Shown: positions 1-8,823, counted from the stretch's first letter. The stretch is 64,000 bases of DNA from Persicimonas caeni (GCF_006517175.1 NZ_CP041186.1:496001-560000), one strand, 5' to 3'. The notes: generated by a model not told the origin, from the letters alone. Translations and numbers: made by a program.

Positions 1-158
1 CGCCGGATCTCCGTCGACGAGTCGCATGAGCAAACGGTGGACACGAAGATAGCACCTCGTGGTGCAGGTAAAGCGCGCACAGACCTGAGGCTTGCCAACG
101 GGGGCGTCGGGTGCAATTTTCCTTCCGATAATCCCAAACCGACAGGACGGGAAGACCG
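1..158. other. Left-edge leader region
   Basis: No supported gene is seen between the window edge and the first CDS. It probably contains the promoter of the VIT1-like gene. A GGGAAG tract at 150-155 serves as ribosome binding site for the TTG start at 159. Confidence 0.4.
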
Positions 159-911
159 TTGGCCGACAAATCCACAGATCTCGAACACAGCCACGAGCCT
201 GAAGACGTTCGCGATCGCCTCGAGGGCGAGCACGAGCATAGCTACTTGGGAGACGCCGTTTTGGGCGCGATCGACGGCGCCGTGACCACCTTTGCGGTCG
301 TCTCGGGCGTCGCCGGCGGCGGACTCGCAGGCGGCGTGGCTGTCTTGCTCGGCTTCGCCAACCTGCTCGCCGACGGGTTCAGCATGGCGGTGAGCAATTA
401 CGAGAGCACCGCCAGCACCCAGCAGATGGTCGAGCGCCGACGCCGCCAGGAGCAGCGCCACATCGAACACGCCCCCGAGGGCGAGCGCGAGGAGATCCGC
501 CAGATCTTCAAGCGCAAGGGATTCGAGGGCGACCTGCTCGAGCGCATCGTCGACACCATCACCGACGACCGTGAGCTGTGGATCAACACGATGCTCTCCG
601 AGGAGTACGGCCTGCAACTCGAGGGGCCCTCGCCGTGGAAAGCCGCGGCGACGACGTTCGTGGCGTTCCTCGTCATCGGCTTCTTGCCACTGCTGCCCTT
701 TCTGCTCACCGGGCTCTCTCCGGAGCAGACGTTCATAGGCAGCGCGGCCGTCACCGGCGTCACTTTCTTGGGCATCGGCCTGCTCAAAGGCTACGTCACC
801 GAGGAGCCGCTGTGGCGCTCCGGGCTGACCACCCTGCTCGCCGGCGGCGGCGCCGCCACCCTGGCCTACCTGACGGGAAGCTGGCTCAGACAATTCGTCG
901 AAACGATCTAG
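159..911 (+). CDS. VIT1/CCC1 family Fe/Mn transporter
   Basis: A 250-aa membrane protein of the VIT1/CCC1 family, which moves Fe2+ or Mn2+ across membranes in exchange for protons. The N-terminal half has the family signature (SYLGDAVLGAIDGAVTTFA, then GFANLLADGFSMA near residues 65-80). This is followed by a charged cytoplasmic helical segment rich in Glu/Arg (about 90-150, the likely metal-binding domain of the family) and three hydrophobic segments to the end. The N-terminus carries a His/Glu-rich EHEH stretch. The start is TTG with GGGAAG just upstream; no in-frame ATG fits the family start as well. It is followed 37 bp later by a co-directional thioesterase, possibly in one transcript. 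The substrate (iron versus manganese) cannot be read from the sequence. Confidence 0.88.
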   Translation: MADKSTDLEHSHEPEDVRDRLEGEHEHSYLGDAVLGAIDGAVTTFAVVSGVAGGGLAGGVAVLLGFANLLADGFSMAVSNYESTASTQQMVERRRRQEQRHIEHAPEGEREEIRQIFKRKGFEGDLLERIVDTITDDRELWINTMLSEEYGLQLEGPSPWKAAATTFVAFLVIGFLPLLPFLLTGLSPEQTFIGSAAVTGVTFLGIGLLKGYVTEEPLWRSGLTTLLAGGGAATLAYLTGSWLRQFVETI

Positions 912-948
912 CGATTGATTTTCTAGTTAAGAGACCGAGGAGAGACAG

Positions 949-1341
949 ATGACCACACAGCCGAACACCCACCTGAATATCGACCCGAAACTATGCGGCG
1001 AGCCCGTCGAGCTCGACGAGGGCCGCGCGAAAGTCCGCTTCGAAGCGACCCAAGAGATGGCCGTCGACGAACGCGGCTTGGTCCATGGCGGCTTCGTCTT
1101 CGGCCTCGCCGACTACGCCGCCATGCTCGCCGTCAACGACCCGAACGTCGTGCTGGGCGCCGCCGACTGCAAGTTCACCGCGCCGGTCACAGTCGGCCAA
1201 GAGGTCGTAGCGACCGCCGAGGTCACCGAAGAGAAGGGCAAAAAGCGCGTCGTCGAGGCGAGCGCGATGGTGGGCGACAAGAAGGTATTTCAGGCGACGT
1301 TTACGACGTTCGTGCTCGAGCAGCACGTCCTCGACGCGTGA
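949..1341 (+). CDS. Hotdog-fold thioesterase, PaaI-like
   Basis: A 130-aa single-domain hotdog protein. The helix signature VHGGFVFGLADYAAM (about residues 45-60) has the HGG turn and the following Asp expected for acyl-CoA thioesterases of the PaaI/YbdB type, and the length fits a one-domain subunit that would oligomerise. It likely hydrolyses acyl-CoA thioesters in the cytoplasm; the acyl group cannot be told from the sequence. A GAGGAGAGACAG ribosome binding site lies directly upstream of the ATG. It follows the VIT1-like gene closely on the same strand, but nothing links the two functions. Confidence 0.8.
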   Translation: MTTQPNTHLNIDPKLCGEPVELDEGRAKVRFEATQEMAVDERGLVHGGFVFGLADYAAMLAVNDPNVVLGAADCKFTAPVTVGQEVVATAEVTEEKGKKRVVEASAMVGDKKVFQATFTTFVLEQHVLDA

Positions 1342-1584
1342 TCCTTCTCCCCCCAGCTCCGCTTCGCTTCGCAGGGGGCTATCAAAGGGGAGGTTCCGCC
1401 CTTCGGGCTCTAAGTGCATTCACGGAAGACTTTCGCAATATTTGTTCGGTGCGGGGGCATCTTGCCCTCGTCGGGGAGAGCTGGAAGCACTCGCACCGAA
1501 ATCCGAAAGATTTCCGTGTTTGCACTAGATGGAGTAGGCTTTGATTCGAGCACGGCGTGCGCCACCTGAACGTCTAGCCTTCGC
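1342..1584. other. Intergenic region with GGGCATCTTGCCC hairpin
   Basis: No gene is seen. The region contains the short palindrome GGGCATCTTGCCC at 1455-1467, embedded in a roughly 25-bp segment that recurs at 38651-38677. C-rich and G-rich tracts at 1349-1394 can also pair. It lies between convergent genes, so a termination role is possible, but there is no U-tract. Confidence 0.4.
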
Positions 1585-1824
1585 TTACTCTTCCGGCTCA
1601 TCACGCCAAAAGAACAACCTCGCCACGAAAACAGGGCCTCCGACCATCAGGTAATACGCCACCCCGTATAAAGACCAATGCGCCCAATTGACGTAATCAT
1701 CCCCGTAGAAGACACCGCCGGGATTGTGCTGCCAAGCAATGTACATCACGAGGGCGGCCGCCGGCAGCCCTAATAGCGACGCACAACCGGCTGCTTTTTT
1801 GACCCGCAGCTTCTTCTCGCCCAC
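1585..1824 (-). CDS. Small membrane protein coupled to ATP-grasp gene
   Basis: A 79-aa protein with a basic N-terminus (KKLRVKK) and two hydrophobic segments (about 12-32 and 48-70), ending in an acidic tail (DEPEE). It starts at GTG directly abutting the stop codon of the upstream ATP-grasp gene. The GGAGG ribosome binding site lies inside the 3' end of that gene, so translation is probably coupled. I do not recognise the family. Co-expression with the ATP-grasp enzyme is inferred from the zero spacing. Confidence 0.65.
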   Translation of the reverse strand: MGEKKLRVKKAAGCASLLGLPAAALVMYIAWQHNPGGVFYGDDYVNWAHWSLYGVAYYLMVGGPVFVARLFFWRDEPEE

Positions 1825-2727
1825 TTATGTTCCCTCCTGCCCGAGCTCTGCAAAGAACTCATCTTCATCAACTCGTTCGGGAAGCCCGGACACTTGCCCG
1901 TCGCCGACCTCGACGACCAACCACTCGCCGTCGACGGTCCGCGCCACGTCCATGCTGAAAAAACGACTGTCGATCCGATCGGCAACCTCGCCGAACCGGT
2001 CGACGGGCACCTCTAGCGCCGAGGGATAGTCCGACTCGTCCCAGTACGGCGCCAGGCTCACGAGTCTGCCGTCGAAGAAGAAGAGTCGATACTCGAGGAC
2101 CGACGGGGCATCCCCCTCGTCGACTGTCGGAAGCGTCTCGAACTCGACATAGCGACGCAGCACCAAGCCGCCTTCGAGTTCTCCGCCCTGAAGCTCGATG
2201 AAGCGACGTACCACCTGCAGAAGCCTCTCCGTATCCGAAGCGCTCGGTACAAAGCACGCCTCGTCCCAATAGTGCTTCTGCGACTTCACGTAATCCTTGA
2301 CGATGATGGCAGCATCACCAAACGCCGAGGCGGCGTCGCAAATATCTGCGTCCGAGTGCTCCGCCCCTTCGAGCCAGACCGTCTGCGGCGTCACCCCCTC
2401 GAGGACCCCGTAACTCTCCGGCAGGTAGTGACAGTGCCGGTACTGCTCCGGCGAGTTGACCAGCATATAGCCGCGCGCTTCGAGCGCGCCGTAAAGTCGG
2501 CGGTATTGAGCTGGCGAGAGCATCCAGCCTCGATAAACCGCCTCGACTGCGGGCTCTTGGCGCTGCGGTGGCGTGACCTCGGCAAAAGGCTTGCCGGACA
2601 TCTCCAGCCCCTCGAAGTCGATCAGATGGCACGCGTCGACGACGTCCCGCGCGGCGGCAAATTCACTGGCATAGACGGCGTCGGCGCGGCGACGCTCGAG
2701 CGGATCAGAGCAAAAGAAGATGTGCAT
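1825..2727 (-). CDS. ATP-grasp domain protein (R2K-like)
   Basis: A 300-aa cytoplasmic protein that resembles the compact R2K clade of ATP-grasp ligases. The supporting features are the paired-Lys segment VKDYVKS (143-149), RRYVEFE (191-197), the EYRLFF arginine (about 214), and the metal/ATP-binding end SMDVARTVDGEWLVVEVGDG (258-277). R2K proteins are often linked to peptide or toxin modification, but no partner of that kind is seen here. The chosen ATG (MHIFFC) has an AGGGGAT ribosome binding site; the upstream in-frame extension is Arg/Ser-rich and looks non-coding. A small membrane protein follows with no gap. The substrate is unknown. Confidence 0.7.
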   Translation of the reverse strand: MHIFFCSDPLERRRADAVYASEFAAARDVVDACHLIDFEGLEMSGKPFAEVTPPQRQEPAVEAVYRGWMLSPAQYRRLYGALEARGYMLVNSPEQYRHCHYLPESYGVLEGVTPQTVWLEGAEHSDADICDAASAFGDAAIIVKDYVKSQKHYWDEACFVPSASDTERLLQVVRRFIELQGGELEGGLVLRRYVEFETLPTVDEGDAPSVLEYRLFFFDGRLVSLAPYWDESDYPSALEVPVDRFGEVADRIDSRFFSMDVARTVDGEWLVVEVGDGQVSGLPERVDEDEFFAELGQEGT

Positions 2728-2876
2728 GATATCCCCTGTCGTGGCGGATGTTGGTGGGCTCGAAGATAGCGGCCCGCTACGCGCATGGCCAGCGGGTCGA
2801 AACCGTGAAGGTAGAAAGCTACGCCAGCGCGGGGTATGCTGCGCGCATCCTCCGTTGACGATCACTTGGGGACCGC

Positions 2877-3419
2877 ATGAATACCGACCAACTCGACATG
2901 AAGCTATGGCCGCATGTCGTCGTCGATGCCTGGCTCGCACCGGCGGCCTCCTTTGGCGCCATTTTCGGGCTCCTCATCCTCAATGAGAGATACGTCGGCG
3001 CCGCCGCCATGAACGTGCCGGCCGCCGAACTGTGGCCATATGTCATCGGCGCCATCGTGGCGGTCGGATTGGTACGCACGCTCAACCTTCGCTCCTGGTC
3101 TCAAAACTACCGATTGAGCATCGACGAGGAGACCCGCACGCTCGACGACGGCGAGCTGACGTGCACCTTCGACGACATCCGTTCCGTCGCAGAACTCCCC
3201 GGCGGCTACCTTCGAGTGGCCACGCCAGGTGGAGACATCTTTATCCCCGGCTTTGTCGATGGCATCGAACAGGTGCGCGAGACACTGTCGAACGTGCAGC
3301 GTATCGAAGACCAAACATCGGGCGTGGCAGCTATCCAGGAGTTGTGGCGGCGCTACGACACCTGGGTGTGGTTGGTCGTCTTGCCGCCAGCCATCAGCTT
3401 GTTGGTGAAGATGACCTGA
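2877..3419 (+). CDS. Membrane protein of unknown function, PH-like middle
   Basis: A 180-aa protein with hydrophobic segments near residues 20-38 and 50-66. A roughly 80-residue soluble stretch follows (YRLSIDEETRTL, then beta-rich text ending in IFIPGFVDGIEQVRETL) that looks like a small PH-type fold of the bacterial bPH kind, then a final hydrophobic helix at about 160-178. A TTGGGGA ribosome binding site precedes the ATG. It is divergent from the ATP-grasp gene and convergent with the next membrane protein gene. The PH-like resemblance is my reading of the strand pattern and is uncertain. Confidence 0.6.
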   Translation: MNTDQLDMKLWPHVVVDAWLAPAASFGAIFGLLILNERYVGAAAMNVPAAELWPYVIGAIVAVGLVRTLNLRSWSQNYRLSIDEETRTLDDGELTCTFDDIRSVAELPGGYLRVATPGGDIFIPGFVDGIEQVRETLSNVQRIEDQTSGVAAIQELWRRYDTWVWLVVLPPAISLLVKMT

Positions 3420-3434
3420 GCAACGAGGTTCCCC

Positions 3435-4166
3435 TCACCAAGCCATCATCGCCTGCGCCACCCAAACCGCCGCGTCCCGCAGCGGGGGCACCAGGAAGAT
3501 CAAAAAGAAGAACGCCACCGGCGCCACGATCATCCACCCCACTCGCATCAACTTGAGGCCGGCGCCGGCGACGGGCTCGGGCGGCCAGTTCTCGGTGTCG
3601 CGAAATGCCCAGTAGGTGCCCTGCTCCGGCTGCCAATCGAGCGACCAGAACGCGCCGGCGGCGCCGTACAGGAACGACGAGGCGAAGAGGTTCGCCGACC
3701 AGGTGTAGGGATACGAGCCGTCGCGAAAGTACAGGTAGATATCGTACGACCAGCTCGCCGAGAATAACCAAACCGCCGCGGCCACAAGCAGATGACCGAC
3801 CGCGCGCTCCCCACGCGCCACTTGCCACATGATCGCCACGCTCGCCGGGGCCGTGGTGTAGGCGAGGATCGCCATGAAGCTCGCGTCGACGTAGTCCCAG
3901 GTGACGTCGCCGGTGTACGGGGCCATGACGTTGATGCCGATGAACGCCACCACGAAGAACGCGAGCCTCCACGGCGCGAGTAGGAATCGCCAGTAGTCGC
4001 GCCACGCCCACTCGAAGTCGGCGCGGTTGGGCAGCCAGTAGGCAAACGCGATCAGGCAAAAAAGAGCCCAGAAGGCGATATACGACTCGGGCCAGGTCGT
4101 CAGCGTGTCCCAGTTCATTGACGTTCGGGGGTCGAGGATGAATTCGTGGTCTGCCGAGTATAACAC
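3435..4166 (-). CDS. Multipass membrane protein, unknown family
   Basis: A 243-aa protein (GTG start) with about six hydrophobic segments, Trp/Tyr-rich at the membrane edges. Recognisable patches are WESYIAFWALFCLIAFAYW-like near the N-terminus and a C-terminal hydrophobic helix. An alternative ATG at 4118 (MNWDTL) would remove 16 residues; neither start has a strong ribosome binding site. It is convergent with the upstream small PH-like membrane protein gene. No catalytic or transport motif is seen and I do not recognise the family. Confidence 0.6.
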   Translation of the reverse strand: MLYSADHEFILDPRTSMNWDTLTTWPESYIAFWALFCLIAFAYWLPNRADFEWAWRDYWRFLLAPWRLAFFVVAFIGINVMAPYTGDVTWDYVDASFMAILAYTTAPASVAIMWQVARGERAVGHLLVAAAVWLFSASWSYDIYLYFRDGSYPYTWSANLFASSFLYGAAGAFWSLDWQPEQGTYWAFRDTENWPPEPVAGAGLKLMRVGWMIVAPVAFFFLIFLVPPLRDAAVWVAQAMMAW

Positions 4167-4195
4167 TACGTTCGGTTCGATTTCATCCGCACTAC

Positions 4196-4241
4196 TTCTC
4201 CCCCGTGGGGGAGGTGACTCGCGCGCCTTACAGCGCGAGTC
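4196..4241. repeat. Two adjacent hairpins
   Basis: CTCCCCC/GGGGGAG (about 4197-4213) and GACTCGCGC/GCGCGAGTC (4216-4241) are two short, near-perfect inverted repeats in the 250-bp space between divergent genes. The sense is unclear: they may be a processing or regulatory structure, or a dispersed repeat. Confidence 0.45.
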
Positions 4242-4415
4242 GGAGGGGGCACCAACAACTCACCACGCCTCGTCATCACAGAATCTGCACGAACTCACAA
4301 CGCTTGCGGCACGACCCCGCCATCTCATCTCCCAACGCTCGAGCTAGCTTGTACTTCGACCGAAAGAAGACAAAACTGACTGGAGGCAGTTCGCCGCCGA
4401 AAAGGGTGATACTCG

Positions 4416-5129
4416 ATGAAACTCGTTCCCTCGAAAGGCATTATCGTGCTCTTCGTCTTACTACTCCTCGCCGCCGTTCACTCGGGCAACGACGTGCTTC
4501 GCCTGTTCGAATCCGACGCGCCCAGCCGGAGCGCGGGCTCGACCTCGGCGGGCGAACTCGTCGACGGAAAGCGTCTGCCGAGTCACGGCGAGAACTTCGT
4601 GACCTACTCGCGATTCGGCTCGCTCATCGGGCGCACCTGCGTACCCGACGATGTCCGCGAGGTGGCTCTCACCGCCTACGCCACACTCGCTGCAGACATG
4701 CCCGATACCACGTTCACCTACGGCGAGACCGCCTGGTGCTGGGGCGGCGGCCGGCTGCGGCCGCACCGCACCCACCAGAACGGACTGTCGGTCGACTTCA
4801 TGGTGCCGGTGGTCGACGAGGCGGACGAGCCTGCGAGCTTTCCGGCCTGGCCGTGGACGAAATTCGGCTACGGCGTCGACTTCGACGCCTCCGGCAAGGG
4901 AGACGGGTTGAGCATCGACTTCGACGCCCTCGCCGCACACCTGCTGGCGCTCGACGACGCGGCTCGGGAGCATGGCGTAAAGATTCGCCGGGTCATCTTC
5001 GCCCCAGATCTTCGTGGTGAACTCTTCCGCGCGAAAGGCGGCCAAGAGGTACGCCGGCGCATTCGGTTCATGCCCGGCAAGGCGTGGGTGCGTCATGATG
5101 AGCACTACCACGTCGACTTCTCGCTATAG
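4416..5129 (+). CDS. M74-like penicillin-insensitive murein endopeptidase
   Basis: A 237-aa protein with an N-terminal hydrophobic signal/anchor (residues 8-21) and a peptidase domain carrying the zinc pattern of the MepA/LAS group: HRTHQNGLSVDF (His117, His120, Asp127) and DEHYHVDF (His230/His232). Such enzymes cut D-Ala-mDAP crosslinks in peptidoglycan in the periplasm. The size is close to MepA (about 250-270 aa), although the Cys pattern differs. AAAAGGG lies 9 bases before the ATG. No operon partner is seen. Roles in cell growth or in attacking other cells' walls are both possible. Confidence 0.75.
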   Translation: MKLVPSKGIIVLFVLLLLAAVHSGNDVLRLFESDAPSRSAGSTSAGELVDGKRLPSHGENFVTYSRFGSLIGRTCVPDDVREVALTAYATLAADMPDTTFTYGETAWCWGGGRLRPHRTHQNGLSVDFMVPVVDEADEPASFPAWPWTKFGYGVDFDASGKGDGLSIDFDALAAHLLALDDAAREHGVKIRRVIFAPDLRGELFRAKGGQEVRRRIRFMPGKAWVRHDEHYHVDFSL

Positions 5130-5317
5130 ATTCGGTGCAAGTTCATCGATGGTTCGTTTCGCCCTCTTCAATCACCTGACTTTGGTGCACCGAGATGATC
5201 ATCATCTCCATTTGCGAGAGCCGGTGACCCGACAACGAAGGGCCGTTGAATCCTCCGGCGACCTCTGCCACTCTCGAAGTCTCAATCGCCCCCAACACGA
5301 CAGTCCTCGGGGAAGCA

Positions 5318-6184
5318 ATGGACGACCTGCGGCCGCATCGACTCGCGTATATCCTGCTCATCACCGCCACCACGCTCCTATTCGCCGCACCGGCGACCGC
5401 TCAGTGGCAGAGTCATTCGAGCCAACGCTACAAGTACAAGGTCAACGTCCCCGAAGAGTGGACCGCCACGCCTCGAACGGAGCTGTCGACGGCGTTTCGA
5501 GAGGACGTATCCTTTACCCTGGTGTCGGGGGAAGGTGAGCACGCCGCCGATCTTCGCTCACGTGTGGCCATCGACCGCCTGTTCCAAGAGGACGCACAGG
5601 ACGTCGAGGGAATGCCTCCGTTCGCTCTGGCGGTCACCATCGGCCTCGATCGCTTTGACGAGCCCGACCACGACGTCAACTTCAATCGCGCGCAATTCTT
5701 CGAGAGCATGCGCGAGTCAATCGAGGCAAACTCGGAGATGTGGACCCACCTGGTCGACTTCGGTGAGCCGCTGCCCGAGTTCGACGGCGACGCCATCTGG
5801 GTCGACACCGAATCGCTGCAGCTCATCTTACCGCTCGAGCTCGAAACGGCAGCCGGCGAGCCCGACCGAGGATTCATCTGGTACAAAGTCGGACGTCGCT
5901 ATGTGGTCGTCCTCCAGTTGCTGATGCCGCAAGAGGACTGGGATTCGCGGCCCGAAATTCGCCGCCAGCTCTTCGACTCCTTCGAGCTGTATCCATCGCA
6001 GGTGGTGCCGCGTTCGGATTCGAGCCTGGTGGGCGGCCCGGGAGCGCCATATCGCAACTTCGGCTTCCTCCTCGGCGCTGCGTTTGCGCTGTGGATCGCC
6101 TGGAAGATGGTTGCGAGTTGGATGGGAGCACAAGAGGCGGCGCTGGCGGGTCCCCAGAAGGAGGCCGGAGAAGAATCGGAGTGA
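5318..6184 (+). CDS. Secreted protein with C-terminal membrane anchor
   Basis: A 288-aa protein with a signal peptide (LAYILLITATTLLFAAPATA, cut likely after ATA), a roughly 210-residue soluble alpha/beta domain rich in Asp/Glu, and a C-terminal hydrophobic helix (about 248-268) followed by a short cytoplasmic tail. The start is the ATG at 5318 with GGGGAAG upstream; the longer in-frame reading lacks this. No enzyme motif is visible. The topology predicts a periplasmic or extracytoplasmic domain held to a membrane. Family unknown. Confidence 0.6.
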   Translation: MDDLRPHRLAYILLITATTLLFAAPATAQWQSHSSQRYKYKVNVPEEWTATPRTELSTAFREDVSFTLVSGEGEHAADLRSRVAIDRLFQEDAQDVEGMPPFALAVTIGLDRFDEPDHDVNFNRAQFFESMRESIEANSEMWTHLVDFGEPLPEFDGDAIWVDTESLQLILPLELETAAGEPDRGFIWYKVGRRYVVVLQLLMPQEDWDSRPEIRRQLFDSFELYPSQVVPRSDSSLVGGPGAPYRNFGFLLGAAFALWIAWKMVASWMGAQEAALAGPQKEAGEESE

Positions 6185-6467
6185 TGAGCTATGCGTCTGC
6201 GCGGGGAGTGGCCCTCCGGAGTGGGCCGGAGCCGACACGCCCAGCCCATCAAACCACAACCGTCTTCTCGACGATTTCGGCGAAATCTCGATGGCTCATG
6301 GGAGGTCGAATGGAGCGGAGGGGGAGGTAGACCGAAGCCTTACGCTCCGAGACTTCCGGTGGCGTCTGCACCTCGGAAGGCTCCGTATCGAACGAGACAA
6401 AGAACCCTTCTACATACCTCAGGCGTTCACTTCCTGGCCAGTAAGCCCTCGGCGCGGATTGTGCGCT

Positions 6468-7502
6468 TCATTCCTTCGCCCACTCCCACACCACCGGCTC
6501 CAGGCCGTCGACCACCCGCGCGAACCTCTCGTAGTCGAGCGAGTCGGGCGTGTCGGTCTCCTTGTGGTAGTTCGTGTTCCGCAAAAACGCGGTGTCGGTG
6601 ACCATCAGCGCCGGGTAGTCGGCGTTCCAGAATGGCATGTGGTCGGAGAGGTCGATGCCCGAGAAGCCCTCGGGCGCGGCGAGTCCTTCGGAGGGAAACT
6701 TTGCCTGCTCGCGAAACACGGCGATGCTACGCCGAAGCTCGGCGCGGTTGCCGAGCGAGGAGACAAACGCGATGAAGTTGCCGCGGTCGGGATAAAAGTA
6801 TTTGAGGAAGGAGTGGTATCGCTGGCTGCCGGGGGCGTCATCGTAGTAGCCGAGCATCTCGAGTGACATCATCAAAACGATGTTGTCGCCTCGCTCCCTT
6901 GCATTCTGGGCGTGCACATGGCTGCCCATATTTTCGGTGCGAAAGAACGGCGGCTCCTCGTTGACGAAGAGCACAAACCGAATGGTGCGGGCGGGGGTGC
7001 GCTCGGCGAAGCGCCGGGCGAGTTCGACGACGCCGGCGGTGCCGCTGGCGTTGTCGTCGGCGCCCGGGTTGGTGTGTTCGGCGTCGTAGTGCGCGCCGAC
7101 CACTATCACCTCGTCGGGTCGCGTCGCCCCCTCGCGCTCGGCGATGATATTGCGCGCGCCCTTGGCATTCTCGACCTCTTCGAAGGTCACCTCGTAGCCG
7201 ATACCCTTCAACTCACCGACCAGATACGCCTCGGCGCCTCGATATTGTTCGACGTTGGTGAAGTTACGTTCGGGATAGTCGGCAGCGAGCACCTCGACGT
7301 GGGTGCGAAGCCGCTCGGAGAGCGCGCGCTGCTCACCGGTGAGCTCGGGTAACTCGCCCTCGTAGGAGTCGCCGGGCATCCAAGACAAAAAGACCGCCAC
7401 GCCGGCCATCGCGATTAGCAGGACCGCCACGCCGAGCGGCACGCGGTACAGCGTCTTGAGCCACTCGCGGCGATCTTCTGGAAAAAGCTTCATTCGGGCC
7501 AT
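6468..7502 (-). CDS. Membrane-anchored M28 family zinc peptidase
   Basis: A 344-aa protein with one N-terminal transmembrane helix (about 20-42) and an M28 aminopeptidase domain. The zinc ligands are readable in order: VVGAHYD (His138), PGADDNASG (Asp149), VNEEPPFF (Glu182, with catalytic neighbour Glu183), MSLEMLGYY (Glu215) and TNYHKETDTPD (C-terminal His). The family removes N-terminal residues from peptides; this one would face the periplasm. The start at 7502 has GGGTGGGG upstream, better than the GTG at 7538. The gene is head-to-head with an archaemetzincin gene, so two peptidases share one 114-bp promoter region. Confidence 0.88.
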   Translation of the reverse strand: MARMKLFPEDRREWLKTLYRVPLGVAVLLIAMAGVAVFLSWMPGDSYEGELPELTGEQRALSERLRTHVEVLAADYPERNFTNVEQYRGAEAYLVGELKGIGYEVTFEEVENAKGARNIIAEREGATRPDEVIVVGAHYDAEHTNPGADDNASGTAGVVELARRFAERTPARTIRFVLFVNEEPPFFRTENMGSHVHAQNARERGDNIVLMMSLEMLGYYDDAPGSQRYHSFLKYFYPDRGNFIAFVSSLGNRAELRRSIAVFREQAKFPSEGLAAPEGFSGIDLSDHMPFWNADYPALMVTDTAFLRNTNYHKETDTPDSLDYERFARVVDGLEPVVWEWAKE

Positions 7503-7616
7503 GTGTCGCCCCACCCATTTGGTGTGTTGTTTCGACACAGTCTATACGATTCATGGAACTGCTTCCATCGACCGTTGTCTAAATGGGTTCAGCCGCGAAC
7601 TCGAGGAGACGAGCCG

Positions 7617-8627
7617 ATGAATGAAGAAGCGTTCCTGCCCTGGTACACACGCCGCCCGAAGCTCCTGTTCGGGTGTTTTCTCGTCGTCTTTTGCGCTGTG
7701 AACGCCTGGATCTTTTACTACGAGTACCAGTTCGTTCAACGCGAGGCCGCCGAGCGCACGGCGGTCGCCGTCGACGAGGCGCGGCCCGAGGCGGTGAGTT
7801 TTTGGGAGAACGACGGCAGCTTCACGCTACTCGGCGACGCCAAGCCCGGCGAGTGGCGAGCGCGGTTTGCCGAGCACAAACAAAGCTTCGAGGACTGGGT
7901 CGAAGGTCCGCGGCAGCACCCCAGCGAGGGGCGCAAGACGATCTATTTGCAGCCAATCGGCTCGTTCGAAGATTCCGGGCTCGATCTCGGAAAGCTCGCG
8001 GCATTTGCCGAGATGTATTTTCGCATGCCCGTGGCGGTGCGCGCGCCCATCGACCCGGCCGAGCTCGAGTTTCGACGCCGAAAGAACCCCCATTTCGGCC
8101 AGGAGCAATGGCTTACCGAGGATCTGCTATCGGAGCTGTACGACCGGCTTCCCGACGACGCCTACGCGATGCTCGGGCTGACGATGACCGACCTGTGGCC
8201 GGGCGATAGGTGGAACTACGTCTTCGGGCAGGCGACCTTCAGCGAGCGGGTCGGCGTCTACAGCTTCGGGCGCTACGACCCGACGTCGCGCCTGTCGCAC
8301 GCGGCGCCCTACGGTCTAGACCGGCGGAAGACGATGATGTTGCGAGCCATGAAAATCCTGACCCACGAGACCGGACACATGTTCGGCATCCGCCACTGCC
8401 TGCATTACGAGTGCAACATGAACGGCACCAACTCGCTTCGCGAGCTCGACGAGCAGCCGTTGCACCTGTGCCCGGTTGATCTGCGCAAACTACACGCGGC
8501 CACCGGGTTCGACCCGGCGGCGCGCTACCACGACTTGGCGGGGTTCTACGAGCGGCGCGGCCTGCACGAGCAGGCGCGGTTTGCGCGTCGACGGTCTCGG
8601 CTCGGGCAGGAGCGCTCGTCGCGCTAA
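7617..8627 (+). CDS. Membrane-anchored archaemetzincin-type metalloprotease
   Basis: A 336-aa protein with an N-terminal transmembrane helix (16-35) and the archaemetzincin (M54) signature HETGHMFGIRHC at residues 250-261, followed by CNM (266-268). The zinc histidines are 250, 254 and 260. The usual downstream CXXC pair is reduced to a single Cys (LCPVD), so the second structural zinc site may be absent or altered. Archaemetzincins are usually 180-250 aa and soluble; the anchor and longer N-terminus are unusual. GAGGAG precedes the ATG at 7617. It is divergent from the M28 peptidase. The stop codon coincides with the left end of an inverted-repeat element. Confidence 0.85.
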   Translation: MNEEAFLPWYTRRPKLLFGCFLVVFCAVNAWIFYYEYQFVQREAAERTAVAVDEARPEAVSFWENDGSFTLLGDAKPGEWRARFAEHKQSFEDWVEGPRQHPSEGRKTIYLQPIGSFEDSGLDLGKLAAFAEMYFRMPVAVRAPIDPAELEFRRRKNPHFGQEQWLTEDLLSELYDRLPDDAYAMLGLTMTDLWPGDRWNYVFGQATFSERVGVYSFGRYDPTSRLSHAAPYGLDRRKTMMLRAMKILTHETGHMFGIRHCLHYECNMNGTNSLRELDEQPLHLCPVDLRKLHAATGFDPAARYHDLAGFYERRGLHEQARFARRRSRLGQERSSR

Positions 8628-8823
8628 TGGTGTGACACCGAAGTAAGATTCAACCTTTCGGCGAGGATAGCGCCGCCAGATTCGGATGCGAACCCCGCAG
8701 GCGATGTGCTGGGAGCGCAGCGACCGAATGCCCTTGGGGTGCAGCGCATCGTCGAGGAGTGAGCGCCGAAGCTGGTGGTACTAGTCCGGCGAAGGTGAAT
8801 CGAATCTCGGTGTCACACCACTA
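8625..8823. repeat. 199-bp inverted-repeat (MITE-like) element
   Basis: The left end TAATGGTGTGACACCGA and the right end TCGGTGTCACACCACTA are inverted copies with one mismatch, and similarity continues inward over about 36 bp with small gaps. The middle about 125 bp shows no open frame of note. The left end overlaps the TAA stop codon of the archaemetzincin gene. The structure fits a miniature inverted-repeat element or a very large hairpin. Confidence 0.6.
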
